DNA from: JBBQVZ01 sp963695975
GTDB taxonomy: Bacteria > Actinomycetota > UBA4738 > HRBIN12
Direction: 5' to 3'
Assembly (NCBI GenBank): GCA_963695975.1
Contig: CAVOIB010000010.1
Coordinates: 492,446 to 556,445, forward strand
Length of the DNA stretch: 64,000 nt
The notes beneath the pieces are model-generated. The model was not told where the DNA came from. It ran no database searches and saw only the letters and a list, made by a program, of their open reading frames with translations. This document shows, one piece after another, positions 32,788-41,093 of the stretch. Every line of letters begins with the position of its first letter. Position 1 is the stretch's first letter. The position numbers and the translations under genes were made by a program.

Positions 32788-33720
32788 TCACCACCAGAGG
32801 GACTCCGCGACGCCCTTCTCTGCCGTCTCGATGTCCGTCGCCCAGGCCTCGGTCGAGAGGTACTTCCATCCGCCGTCGGCGAGCAGACAGACGACGTCGC
32901 CGTCGTCGAGCTCCGAGGCGATCCGCTGCGCGACGTGAACGACCGCTCCCGACGAGATGCCGGCGAAGATGCCCTCCTTCGCGGTGAGCTCCCGGTTCGT
33001 GCGAAGCGCATCGGAGGAGTTGACCAGGAACTTCCGGTTGACCTGGCTCGGGTCGAAGATCGGTGGGACGAAGCCCTCGTCCAGCGACCGGAGCCCGTAG
33101 ACGAGGTCGCCCAGCTCCGGCTCCGCCGCGATCACCTGGATCGAGGGATCGTGCTCGTGCAGGCGGCGGCCGTTGCCGGTGAGCGTTCCCCCGGTCCCCA
33201 TGCCCGCCACGAAGTGCGTGATGGTCGGAAGGTCCGCGAGGATCTCCGCCGCCGTCCCCTCGTAGTGCGCGAGCGGGTTGGCCGCGTTCCCGTATTGGAA
33301 GGGCATGAAGTACTTCGGGTCCTGCGCCAGGCGGCGCGCCACTTCGATCGAGCCGTTCGTCCCCTTGTCGCCCGCGCTGAAGACGATCTCGGCACCGAAC
33401 AGGCGGAGCAGGCCGATACGCTCATGGCTGGCGTTGTCGGGGATGACCACCGTGAGCGCGTAGCCCTTGCGCGCGGCGACCATCGCGAGCGCGATGCCGG
33501 TGTTGCCCGACGTGGGCTCGAGGATCGTCCGCTCCGGGGTGAGCTCGCCCGAGGCTTCGGCGACCTCGATCATCTTCTTGGCGATCCGGTCTTTCGTCGA
33601 TCCCGTCGGGTTGTTCCCCTCGAGCTTGGCCCACAGGCGCACGCCGGGCTTCGGGGATAGATGGGGCATGCCGACGAGCGGCGTGTTCCCGATCGCGTCC
33701 AGGATGTCGTCGAACCGCAC
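32788..33720 (-). CDS. cysM: cysteine synthase B (CysO-dependent type)
   Basis: PLP enzyme of 310 residues. NPTGSTKDRIA holds the PLP lysine, then EPTSGNTGIALA and GTGGTLTGNGR. The stretch GLRSLDEGFVPP carries an arginine at the place where M. tuberculosis CysM binds O-phosphoserine, and the C-terminus DGGWKYLSTEAWA matches that enzyme. The sulfur donor should therefore be the thiocarboxylated CysO protein encoded at 36274-36549. Gene order cysM-murI is as in mycobacteria. Confidence 0.92.
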   Translation of the reverse strand: MRFDDILDAIGNTPLVGMPHLSPKPGVRLWAKLEGNNPTGSTKDRIAKKMIEVAEASGELTPERTILEPTSGNTGIALAMVAARKGYALTVVIPDNASHERIGLLRLFGAEIVFSAGDKGTNGSIEVARRLAQDPKYFMPFQYGNAANPLAHYEGTAAEILADLPTITHFVAGMGTGGTLTGNGRRLHEHDPSIQVIAAEPELGDLVYGLRSLDEGFVPPIFDPSQVNRKFLVNSSDALRTNRELTAKEGIFAGISSGAVVHVAQRIASELDDGDVVCLLADGGWKYLSTEAWATDIETAEKGVAESLWW

Positions 33721-33751
33721 GGGTCCGATTATCCCAGCGACTCGACGAACC

Positions 33752-35173
33752 TCATTTCACGATGAAGGTGCCGTTCATGGTCGTGGGATGCACGTCGCAG
33801 CGGAAGAAGTAGGTGCCAGGCTGCAAGGCGTCGACCTTGTACGTCGCGGTGTCGGGTCCGATGACCATGGCGCCGGTGAAGAGCGCCTGGGTGGCGGACT
33901 CGTCCGTGTAGATCGAGAGGTTGTGCGGGATCGCCGGGTCCTGGTTCTCCAGTGCGATCGTGAAGGGCTTGCCGGCCGGTGCCGCCAGGCAGTCCGTGTC
34001 GAACGTGGAGTTCATCGCCATGACGTGCAGCTTGGTCCCGCTCGGCGCGCAGGCGGCCGTGGCGTCGGTCGGTGTCGGGCTCGGCGCTTGGCTCGGCGCC
34101 GGCGACACCGTCGGGGCGTTCAGCGCGGTCACACCGGCCGAGAACGGATCGGCCATCAGCGGATACGAAGCGGGTGCGTCCGGCGTGCTCGGATCGACCT
34201 TGATCAGACCAACCGCGCCCAGCCCCGTGTAGGCGAAGGCGTGCGTCACGAACGGGTACAGGCCCGCATCGGGGATGTTCAGCTCGAACATCGCACCGTC
34301 GCCCGGCGCGATGTTGTACGTCTGCAGCCCGTAGAGGGGGTTGGCCGGGTTCCCCGTCGGATACGTCTTGTCGAACATCGTCCCGATCACGTGGAACGCG
34401 TTCGTGAGCGTCGGCCCGGCGTTCATGACCCAGATACGGAACGGCTCGTTCGGTCGGACGACGAGCGGGGTCGTCTTGTACTGGTCGGCGACGCCGTTGA
34501 ACACCACGTACTCGGGATCGACCGCGAGCATCCGGTCGAGGTCACCCTCATAGAGGCCGCCGATCGGCTTCGCGCCTGGATAGAACTCGCTCGAGACCAA
34601 GACGTACTCCCGTTCGGCCGGAAGGTTGTCGGGCTCGACGATGATGGCGCCGTACATCCCGTTGGAGATGTGCTGCAGGACGGGCGGCACGCCGCAGTGA
34701 TACATGAAGACGCCGGGGAACATGGCCATCCAGTCGAACGTCTTGGTCTCCCCCGGGTTCACGGGCTGGTAGTTGCCCTCGAGCGTCGTCGACCCAGCGG
34801 CGGGGAGGTCGGCCCACGGGGTCATGGCCGCGTGGAAGTCGATCGAGTGCTGCATGCCGATGGTGCTGGCGTTCGTCAGCGTGAAATGGATCGTGTCACC
34901 GAGTTGAACGCGGATCACCGGCGCCGGCGTCGTCCCGTCGAACGTCCAGACGTGGTACTTGACGCCCGGTGCGATCTCCTGCACCGCCTCTTCCGCGGTC
35001 AGGTTGACATTCACCATCGTGCCGCTCGCCGTGTCGGTCTTGTACGCGACGGGGTTCGCCTCCGCCGCGACGGCCGTCCCTGCATCGGAACGCGACATCG
35101 GTCCTACCCATGTGACGCCGATGACCAGCGAGATCGCCAAGATGAACATCCCGATCGTCACGATCTTCTTCAT
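33752..35173 (-). CDS. nirK: copper nitrite reductase (NirK-type) with C-terminal cupredoxin domain
   Basis: Exported NO-forming nitrite reductase of 473 residues with an N-terminal signal anchor (about 4-24). Two cupredoxin domains form the NirK core. Type 1 copper ligands are H109, C160, H168, M173; type 2 ligands H114, H159, H311; catalytic pair D112 and H261. After a Pro/Ser/Thr-rich linker (355-372) a third cupredoxin domain (380-473) carries its own blue-copper ligands H417, C459, H462, M466, so it could accept electrons directly. GGAGGGCCG precedes the ATG. It is divergent from an NsrR-like regulator gene. Confidence 0.9.
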   Translation of the reverse strand: MKKIVTIGMFILAISLVIGVTWVGPMSRSDAGTAVAAEANPVAYKTDTASGTMVNVNLTAEEAVQEIAPGVKYHVWTFDGTTPAPVIRVQLGDTIHFTLTNASTIGMQHSIDFHAAMTPWADLPAAGSTTLEGNYQPVNPGETKTFDWMAMFPGVFMYHCGVPPVLQHISNGMYGAIIVEPDNLPAEREYVLVSSEFYPGAKPIGGLYEGDLDRMLAVDPEYVVFNGVADQYKTTPLVVRPNEPFRIWVMNAGPTLTNAFHVIGTMFDKTYPTGNPANPLYGLQTYNIAPGDGAMFELNIPDAGLYPFVTHAFAYTGLGAVGLIKVDPSTPDAPASYPLMADPFSAGVTALNAPTVSPAPSQAPSPTPTDATAACAPSGTKLHVMAMNSTFDTDCLAAPAGKPFTIALENQDPAIPHNLSIYTDESATQALFTGAMVIGPDTATYKVDALQPGTYFFRCDVHPTTMNGTFIVK

Positions 35174-35228
35174 GGGTCGGCCCTCCTGCGAGCGACTCGA
35201 GGTTTGCGATATCTGGAGTATGCCACTA

Positions 35229-35310
35229 AACGTTGAGTCATTCAGTACTGAGAGTCCCGACGAGCGCGGGACCTTCGACCCGTCGAACATCTAGCTCAGG
35301 GCTCAACGTT
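35229..35310. promoter_or_regulatory. divergent nirK/rrf2 control region with inverted repeat
   Basis: AACGTTGAG at 35229-35237 and its exact inverse CTCAACGTT at 35302-35310 flank 64 bases between the two starts. The left copy lies near the likely nirK promoter, the right one within 20 bases of the rrf2 start. Each half contains the palindrome AACGTT. Likely regulator sites, inferred from symmetry and position. Confidence 0.45.
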
Positions 35311-35326
35311 CCGATAGGCTGCATGG

Positions 35327-35755
35327 ATGGATATCACCCTGTCGAAGACGGCGGACTACGCGGTTCGCGCCGCGCTCGCCTTGGCGGAAGACGGAGGAGG
35401 AGGCAAGGGCTACGTCACGATCGCGCAGGTCGCGGAGCGGATGGCCCTGCCCAAGACATTCACCCCACAGATCCTGGGGCTGCTCGCGCGCGCGGAGATC
35501 GCTGAATCGAAGGCGGGACGAGGAGGCGGCTACCGGCTCGCGCGCAGCGCCAAGCGGATCTCGATGCTCGAGATCGTGGAGGCGGCCGAGGGCTCACTCG
35601 TGAACGAGCGATGCACGATGCGTGGTGGTCCGTGCCGATGGGAGGACCGCTGCGCGGTTCATGACACCTGGATGAAGGCCGCAGAGGCGCTCAGGCGATC
35701 GTTGGCGCGGACGACCCTCGCCCAGGTGGTGACCGTCGATCGAACGCTGCGCTAG
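35327..35755 (+). CDS. Rrf2-family regulator, NsrR-like
   Basis: Helix-turn-helix regulator of 142 residues: ITLSKTADYAVRAALALA, VAERMALPKTFTPQIL, GRGGGYRLA. Three cysteines, C96, C103 and C109 (C-x6-C-x5-C), match the iron-sulfur ligands of NsrR/IscR apart from one extra residue in the first gap. Next to a divergent nitrite reductase gene, an NO-sensing repressor is the best guess. A GATAGG ten bases before the ATG may be a -10 box of a leaderless transcript. The DinB gene follows nine bases after the stop. Confidence 0.85.
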   Translation: MDITLSKTADYAVRAALALAEDGGGGKGYVTIAQVAERMALPKTFTPQILGLLARAEIAESKAGRGGGYRLARSAKRISMLEIVEAAEGSLVNERCTMRGGPCRWEDRCAVHDTWMKAAEALRRSLARTTLAQVVTVDRTLR

Positions 35756-35764
35756 GGTTCGTCC

Positions 35765-36268
35765 GTGACTCGATCGGACCTCGAGGACGCGTTCGGCCAC
35801 CACGCGTGGGCCACGGCGCGGGTGATCGCGCTGTGCCGGTCCCTCACGCCCGACCAGCTCGCGGCCCCCGTGCCGGGCACGTACGGTTCGATCCTCGGCA
35901 CCTTGCGGCATATCGTCGGCGGCGACGCCTGGTACCTGTTCGTGCTCACCGGCGGAGCCGTGCCACAGATCGAGGAAGACGCGATGGGTCTGGAAGAGCT
36001 CGACGTCGTCATGCAGCGTCACGCTTCGGCCTGGTCCGCCCTGCTCGCCCAGGTAGGAGACCCCGACATCGATGTGGTGACGCCGGTACGAGACGACGGG
36101 ACGGTGAGTCACGCGCCGCTGGGCATCCGGCTCGCCCAAGCCCTGCACCATGGCACCGATCATCGGAGCCAGATCTGTACGGGGCTCACCGCCCTCGGCG
36201 TCGAGCCACCGGAGATCGACGTCTGGGCCTACGGCTTCGAAGACGGAAGGGTGTTCGACACACCCTGA
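35765..36268 (+). CDS. DinB-family protein
   Basis: Protein of 167 residues, four-helix DinB fold, with metal-site histidines in FGHHAWA, LRHIVGG and HGTDHRSQ. Starts with GTG nine bases after the Rrf2-type gene and is probably in its operon. Paralogue of the product of 1392-1904; the two share PGTYGSIL, HRSQ and TALGVEPP. A role in nitrosative or thiol stress is suggested only by context. Confidence 0.86.
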   Translation: MTRSDLEDAFGHHAWATARVIALCRSLTPDQLAAPVPGTYGSILGTLRHIVGGDAWYLFVLTGGAVPQIEEDAMGLEELDVVMQRHASAWSALLAQVGDPDIDVVTPVRDDGTVSHAPLGIRLAQALHHGTDHRSQICTGLTALGVEPPEIDVWAYGFEDGRVFDTP

Positions 36269-36273
36269 CGGAG

Positions 36274-36549
36274 CTAGCCGCCGGCGACGGCCGGGAGGAT
36301 GCTCACCGTGTCGCCGTCGGTCACCTCGGTCTCGAGCGACCCGAGGTACCGCACGTCTTCGTCGTTGATGTAGACGTTGATGAAGCGGTGGAGGCCGCCG
36401 TCCTCGGCGAGCACGTTCTTCGTGATCCCCGGGTAGTGGCCTTCGAGGTCGGAGAGGACGTCGCGGAGCGTGGCGCCGTCGGCGCCGACCTTGGCTTCGC
36501 CGCCGGCGTGCTTGCGGAGGATCGTGGGGAGCTTCACGGTGACGGACAT
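36274..36549 (-). CDS. cysO: CysO/MoaD-like sulfur-carrier protein
   Basis: Ubiquitin-fold carrier of 91 residues ending in the required Gly-Gly (PAVAGG). Seen are VTVKLPTILRKHAGGEAKV, LRDVLSDLEGHYPGI and RFINVYINDEDVR. The C-terminal thiocarboxylate would be formed by the adjacent MoeB-like enzyme and used by CysM to make cysteine. In mycobacteria CysO is made with a tail that Mec+ cleaves; here the frame ends exactly at GG, so no trimming of a longer precursor is seen. The gene follows moeB by 15 bases. Confidence 0.88.
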   Translation of the reverse strand: MSVTVKLPTILRKHAGGEAKVGADGATLRDVLSDLEGHYPGITKNVLAEDGGLHRFINVYINDEDVRYLGSLETEVTDGDTVSILPAVAGG

Positions 36550-36564
36550 CTTCTCGAGGACTCC

Positions 36565-37395
36565 TTACTCGGGTCTAGCGGGGACACCACAGAACGCTTC
36601 GTAGTCGATCAGTTCGGTGATGGTCGGCTCCTTGCCGCACACCGGGCAGTCGGCGTCCCAGCGGATCTTCACTTCCTGGAAGTCCATGTGGAGGGCGTCG
36701 TAGAGGAGCAGCCGGCCGACGAGCGTCTCCCCCTCGCCGGTGATCAGCTTGATCGCCTCGGTCGCCTGGATCGCACCGATCACGCCGGGGAGCACGCCGA
36801 ACACGCCGCCCTCGGCACAGCTCGGGACCGTGCCCGGCGGCGGCGGTGACGGGAAGAGGCACCGGTAGCACGGCGCCTCCTTGCCCGGCAGGAACACCGT
36901 TGCCTGTCCCTCGTACTGGTAGATCGAGCCGTACACGAGCGGCTTGCCCGAGAACTGCGTGGCGTCGTTCACGAGGTAGCGCACCGGGAAGTTGTCGGTG
37001 CCGTCGATCACGACGTCGTAGGGCGCCATCACGTCGAACACGTTGTCGCTGAAGAGCAGCATGTCGTGGCCGACGACCTCGATCGTCGGGTTGATCGCCC
37101 GCAGGTGTTCGACCGCGGACTCGACCTTCGAACGTCCGACGTCGGGCGTCGTGTGCAGGATCTGCCGCTGCAGGTTCGTGACGTCCACGCGGTCGAAGTC
37201 CACGATGCCGAGCTTGCCGATGCCGGCGGCCGCGAGGTACATGGAGACCGGCGACCCCAGTCCGCCGGCGCCGATCACGAGCACGCTCGCGTCGAGCAGC
37301 TTGCGCTGGCCCTTCCCCCCGATGTTCGGCAGGATGATGTGTCGCGAGTAACGCTGGACCTGATCCTCGTCGAACATCGGCGTCTGGTCGGTCAC
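36565..37395 (-). CDS. moeB: MoeB/ThiF-type adenylyltransferase
   Basis: E1-like enzyme of 276 residues that adenylates the C-terminus of a ubiquitin-fold carrier. QRYSRHIILPNIGGKGQ, VLVIGAGGLGSPVSMYLA (ATP site), DNFPVRYLVND with the catalytic Asp region, and zinc ligands CYRC and CPVC. No rhodanese domain follows, so the sulfur source must be another protein. The GTG overlaps the mec stop (GTGA). Located between cysO and mec, which fits activation of CysO. Confidence 0.9.
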   Translation of the reverse strand: MTDQTPMFDEDQVQRYSRHIILPNIGGKGQRKLLDASVLVIGAGGLGSPVSMYLAAAGIGKLGIVDFDRVDVTNLQRQILHTTPDVGRSKVESAVEHLRAINPTIEVVGHDMLLFSDNVFDVMAPYDVVIDGTDNFPVRYLVNDATQFSGKPLVYGSIYQYEGQATVFLPGKEAPCYRCLFPSPPPPGTVPSCAEGGVFGVLPGVIGAIQATEAIKLITGEGETLVGRLLLYDALHMDFQEVKIRWDADCPVCGKEPTITELIDYEAFCGVPARPE

Positions 37396-37793
37396 GCGAT
37401 CGTCAGCTCCTCTTCCGTGACCTCGCCGTCCGCGATGAAGAACGAGCGGAGGACCGGGTCCTCGCGATCCGCGAGCGAGAGGACCATGTAGCGCGAATCC
37501 GGGTAGAACGCGAGACGCTGATCGGTGTCCGACGGGTAGGCCTCGGAATGCGTGTGTGAGTGGTAGATCGCCCACAGCTCCCAGCCTTGTTCGTCCATCT
37601 CGTCGAACACCCGCAGTTGCTCACGGCCTTCGAGCCGGTACGTGACGGGGCTCGCGTCGGCGTTCTTCATCGGGAAGATCTTCACCGGGCGGCCGTCGGC
37701 GTCCGCGGCGATCACGCCGCAGCATTCGTTCGGGAACTCGCGGAGGCCCTGCTCCACGATCTCCTTGAAGAAGACGCCGTCGAGTTCGGTCAT
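37392..37793 (-). CDS. mec: JAMM/MPN metalloprotease (Mec+-like)
   Basis: Zinc isopeptidase-like enzyme of 133 residues. The JAMM signature HSHTHSEAYPSDTD lies at about residues 77-90, with the upstream acidic residue in FPNECCGVI. In mycobacteria Mec+ releases cysteine from the CysO-cysteine adduct. First gene of the mec-moeB-cysO operon on the minus strand, all joined by overlaps or short gaps. Confidence 0.92.
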   Translation of the reverse strand: MTELDGVFFKEIVEQGLREFPNECCGVIAADADGRPVKIFPMKNADASPVTYRLEGREQLRVFDEMDEQGWELWAIYHSHTHSEAYPSDTDQRLAFYPDSRYMVLSLADREDPVLRSFFIADGEVTEEELTIA

Positions 37794-37864
37794 GCCATCC
37801 CGTGTGTGCTCGGGGGCGTGCGGAGCTCGCCCGTTGCAGGTGCAAATGCTACCAAGGGGGTCGG

Positions 37865-38707
37865 CTATTCCCCGGCGTCTGGGCGTGAGGCGGGAACCTC
37901 CGCACCGCTGGGCCCGCGAAGCAACCGCAGAACGGCGGGCAGGATGGCGTCAACCGGAGCGGTGTCGACGCCGAGATGGTCCGTCCCGCCGATCGATACG
38001 AACTCCGCGTTCGGGATCTCCTCGGCCGCACGTCGTGCCTGATCGAAGAAGTCCACATCGTCGGCTCCGACGCAGATGAGACAACGGACGTCCCACGTCC
38101 CGAGGTTCTGGCTGACCGCTCCCTCGGCCATCACCGCGCTCCACGCTGCCCGCATCGCCGTGGCATCACTCGCCAAGTACTCGGCCCGCACGGACTCCGG
38201 GTAACGCCCCGCGATGGCCTCGAACGCAAGGACGAGCGCCTCGATGCCGTCCCGTTCAGCGGCGACCATCGCCTCCCCCACCGCGCGGGTGAGTGGTCCG
38301 TCTGGATCGATCGCGAAGGGATGCTGACCGACGATCACGAGTGACCGCGTTCTCTCAGGCGCGTGTTCACCGATCCCGAAACAGAGCCTGCCGCCCCAAG
38401 AGATGCCGATGACATGCGCGCGTTCGATCCCTAGCGCGTCGAGTACCGCGACGACATCGGCGACTCGCAGAGGCATCGCGTAGGCCTTCGCGTCGTGCGG
38501 TGTGTCGCTCCGCCCGTGACCCCGATGATCGATGTAGATGAGCCGGAACTCGTCGGGGAGCCTTTGGAGCGCCCGCGCGAGGGGCGATCCCCGTACCAGT
38601 TCGACCGGATCCAAGAATCCCCCGAGGAACACGACCGGGGCGCCATCGCCGCCCTCGTCCTGGAAGTACACGCGGCTTGCGTCAAGAGCGTTCGTGGCGT
38701 GCGGCAT
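37865..38707 (-). CDS. alpha/beta hydrolase
   Basis: Protein of 280 residues. FLGGFLDPVE (oxyanion region), IDHRGHGRSDTP, nucleophile elbow GISWGGRL near residue 108, acid region VGADDVDF and catalytic His in GTDHLGVD. Typical for esterases, haloalkane-type or epoxide hydrolases; substrate unknown. The ATG at 38707, after GGGGAGAGG, is preferred to one 24 bases further up. It stands alone between the mec operon and the AlkZ-like gene. Confidence 0.85.
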   Translation of the reverse strand: MPHATNALDASRVYFQDEGGDGAPVVFLGGFLDPVELVRGSPLARALQRLPDEFRLIYIDHRGHGRSDTPHDAKAYAMPLRVADVVAVLDALGIERAHVIGISWGGRLCFGIGEHAPERTRSLVIVGQHPFAIDPDGPLTRAVGEAMVAAERDGIEALVLAFEAIAGRYPESVRAEYLASDATAMRAAWSAVMAEGAVSQNLGTWDVRCLICVGADDVDFFDQARRAAEEIPNAEFVSIGGTDHLGVDTAPVDAILPAVLRLLRGPSGAEVPASRPDAGE

Positions 38708-38758
38708 GAACCTCTCCCCGTCGGAGCACACAGCATCGCATCATGCGTCTGCGGGCGA

Positions 38759-39928
38759 TCACTCCTTCTCCAGGTCCCGCTCGAGCGGTGTGCGGAACCG
38801 TGGCCGGATCCGCACGGCGCCGAGCCACTCCTGCAGTCGTTCACGATCGGCTTCGATCAGACGACGGGTGCCAACATCGACCCGCTCGAGGAGCTTCACG
38901 ACCACGTCTCCGTGTTCGGTCTGCGTCCAGCCGCCGACCACGCGGCCGTTCGCCCAGACCGTCGCCCCAGCGTTCCCGTTGCGGTCGAAGAGCGACGTGG
39001 CGTGTCGGCCGAGGTACCAGCCTCGTTCCTTCCAGCCCATGACCGTAGGATCGAGCCCCGGGAGGAGGGCGGCCCACGGTCCGGCCTCCCCCACGGGCTC
39101 GAGGTCGTCGGGGAGCAGGTAGCCCCCGCTCTCGTCCAACGCCACTTCCACGGCGCCGATCGCCTCGAGGGTTACCTTCGTGCGTTTCGCCGTCCACCCC
39201 GTCCACCAGCGAACGTCGGTCGTGGTCGCGGGCCCGAACGCCCACAGCCACCGGCGCAGCAGCTCCGCGCACGCCTCGGCGTGTTCGATCGGTGGGAGCG
39301 GGCCTCCCAGCCACGCCTCGGTGCGGGCCCAGCGGTACTGACCAGATGTCCACGTGCCGAGCGGACGCGCGCGAACGACCAGCCCGTCCGCCGCGAGGAG
39401 GAAGAGCACGCGGGTCGAGACGCCCATCGTGCCGCCCCACGACCTGCCTTCGCCGAAGCTGAGCTTCTGACCGAGCTCCGGCACGTCCGTCGTCAGCTGG
39501 CGCGCGGTGGCTTCTCCCCGGTGCGCCAGCGAATCGAGTGTTGCCGAGGCGACACGTTCGACCCACCGCTCCCCGTTCCCGGAGGGAGCCACGCCTTGAT
39601 CCTCGAGCATCCTGATCAGTCGGTTCCGCTCAGCCGGGGCGAGCGCCTTCGTGCACGCCTCGTCCATCACCGCGGCAAGAGCGACGGGAACCACGAACAG
39701 CGTGCGGCGCATACCCAGCATCCGCACGAGCGAGCGGCGCTCGTAGAGCGACTCCTCGAGGTCCGACGGAACGAACCCCCGCACCCGGGCGCGCGCGGAG
39801 AGGTACACGGTCGCCGGATCGCTCGAGTGGAGACCGACGAGGTCTCCGGCGGCCTCCTCCACCGAGGCGGCATGCGATCCCAGGCGATGTCGCACCGCCA
39901 GTCGGGCGCGCCGTTCCTCCGTCTTCAC
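38759..39928 (-). CDS. winged-helix DNA-binding protein, AlkZ-like
   Basis: Protein of 389 residues in the HTH_42/AlkZ family: tandem winged helices (RRARLAVRHRLG, DLVGLHSSDPATVYLSARARV, RRTLFVVP), a central WTSGQYRWARTEAWLG region and a C-terminal beta-rich part. Streptomyces AlkZ unhooks DNA interstrand crosslinks with a Q-x-Q-type motif; that motif is not clearly present, so glycosylase activity is uncertain. The GTG at 39928 is chosen because the sequence after it (KTEERRARLAV) is the family start. It follows selD by 17 bases. Confidence 0.8.
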   Translation of the reverse strand: MKTEERRARLAVRHRLGSHAASVEEAAGDLVGLHSSDPATVYLSARARVRGFVPSDLEESLYERRSLVRMLGMRRTLFVVPVALAAVMDEACTKALAPAERNRLIRMLEDQGVAPSGNGERWVERVASATLDSLAHRGEATARQLTTDVPELGQKLSFGEGRSWGGTMGVSTRVLFLLAADGLVVRARPLGTWTSGQYRWARTEAWLGGPLPPIEHAEACAELLRRWLWAFGPATTTDVRWWTGWTAKRTKVTLEAIGAVEVALDESGGYLLPDDLEPVGEAGPWAALLPGLDPTVMGWKERGWYLGRHATSLFDRNGNAGATVWANGRVVGGWTQTEHGDVVVKLLERVDVGTRRLIEADRERLQEWLGAVRIRPRFRTPLERDLEKE

Positions 39929-39945
39929 GGGACCCAGGCTGGCTC

Positions 39946-41004
39946 CTACTCCGAGGCGTGGGGGAGCCGGCCCTCGACGATGATCCTGCCCGGCTCGCCG
40001 GCGAGGACCTCCCCGATCCGTGCGAAGGCGACGCCGGCGTCCCCGAACGCCGTCTCCAGCGCGTCCGCGTGCCGGGTCGCGACCAACAGCCCTCCCGAGG
40101 TCTGCGCGTCCGCGAGGACGAGCTGCTCGGGCTGCGTGAGCGTCCCCCAGTCGGTGGTGGCTCCGAGCCATGCGTGGTTGCGGTTCGTGCCGCCCGAGAC
40201 GACGCCGGCGCGCGCCAGATCGAGTACGCCGGGAAGCGTCGGGATGAGCGTGGCCTCGATCCGCGCGGCGGCGCCGCTCGCCTCGAGCAGCTTCCGGAGA
40301 TGCCCGAGGAGGCCGAACCCCGTCACGTCGGTGGCGGCGGCGGCTCCGGCCTCGACCATCGCTCCGGCCGCGGCGGCGTTCAACGTGGTCATCGTCCGCA
40401 CCGCGGCCTCCGCCTGCTCGGCGGTCGCGCGCTCGCGCTTGATCGCGGTCGCGATCAGGCCGGTCCCGATCGGCTTCGTCAGGTAGAGCCACTCGCCGGG
40501 CGCCGCGGTCGAGTTGCGCGTCAGCCGGTCCGCGTCGGCGAACCCGAGCGCGACCATCCCGTAGATCGGCTCGGTGGCGGTGATCGTGTGCCCTCCGGCG
40601 ACGACGGCGCCGGCGTCGGCCGCCACGTCTTGTCCTCCCTGCAGCACGCGCGCCAGCAGATCCAGAGGGAGGTCGTCGACCGGCCAGCCGGCGACGTTCA
40701 GCGCCATGACGGGCGTGCCGCCCATCGCGTACACGTCGCTGAACGCGTTCGTCGCGGCGATGCGTCCCCAGTCGTAGGCATCGTCGACGATGGGCGTGAA
40801 GACGTCGACCGTGGCGATCAGCGCGCGACCGTCCGGGAGGCGCCAGGCGGCCGCGTCGTCGCCGGTCTCGGCCGACACCAGGAGGTCGTCGGGCAGATCG
40901 GCAGGGCCCAGCATGCCCATCACGGAGCTCAGGTCGGCGGGGCCGAGCTTGCACGCGCACCCGGCACCGTGGCTGAACGCCGTGAGGCGGACTTCCGCTC
41001 GCAT
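39946..41004 (-). CDS. selD: selenide, water dikinase
   Basis: Makes selenophosphate from selenide and ATP. 352 residues. Catalytic motif SHGAGCACKLG with Cys at the place of Sec in some species, then GDDAAAW, TVDVFTPIVDD, NAFSDVYAMGG, GHTITATEPIYG, TDVTGFGLLGH and DAQTSGGLL. No selA, selB, selC or tRNA-Sec is in the window, so selenocysteine or selenouridine use cannot be told. Divergent from the response-regulator gene. Confidence 0.95.
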   Translation of the reverse strand: MRAEVRLTAFSHGAGCACKLGPADLSSVMGMLGPADLPDDLLVSAETGDDAAAWRLPDGRALIATVDVFTPIVDDAYDWGRIAATNAFSDVYAMGGTPVMALNVAGWPVDDLPLDLLARVLQGGQDVAADAGAVVAGGHTITATEPIYGMVALGFADADRLTRNSTAAPGEWLYLTKPIGTGLIATAIKRERATAEQAEAAVRTMTTLNAAAAGAMVEAGAAAATDVTGFGLLGHLRKLLEASGAAARIEATLIPTLPGVLDLARAGVVSGGTNRNHAWLGATTDWGTLTQPEQLVLADAQTSGGLLVATRHADALETAFGDAGVAFARIGEVLAGEPGRIIVEGRLPHASE

Positions 41005-41093
41005 CGCCTGTGAGGATACGCTCCGGTTGGCCCCAGGTTTGAGGACGGTTAGAACCGCGGGTAGACGCCAAGATCGGCTGCCACGATGTCGGC

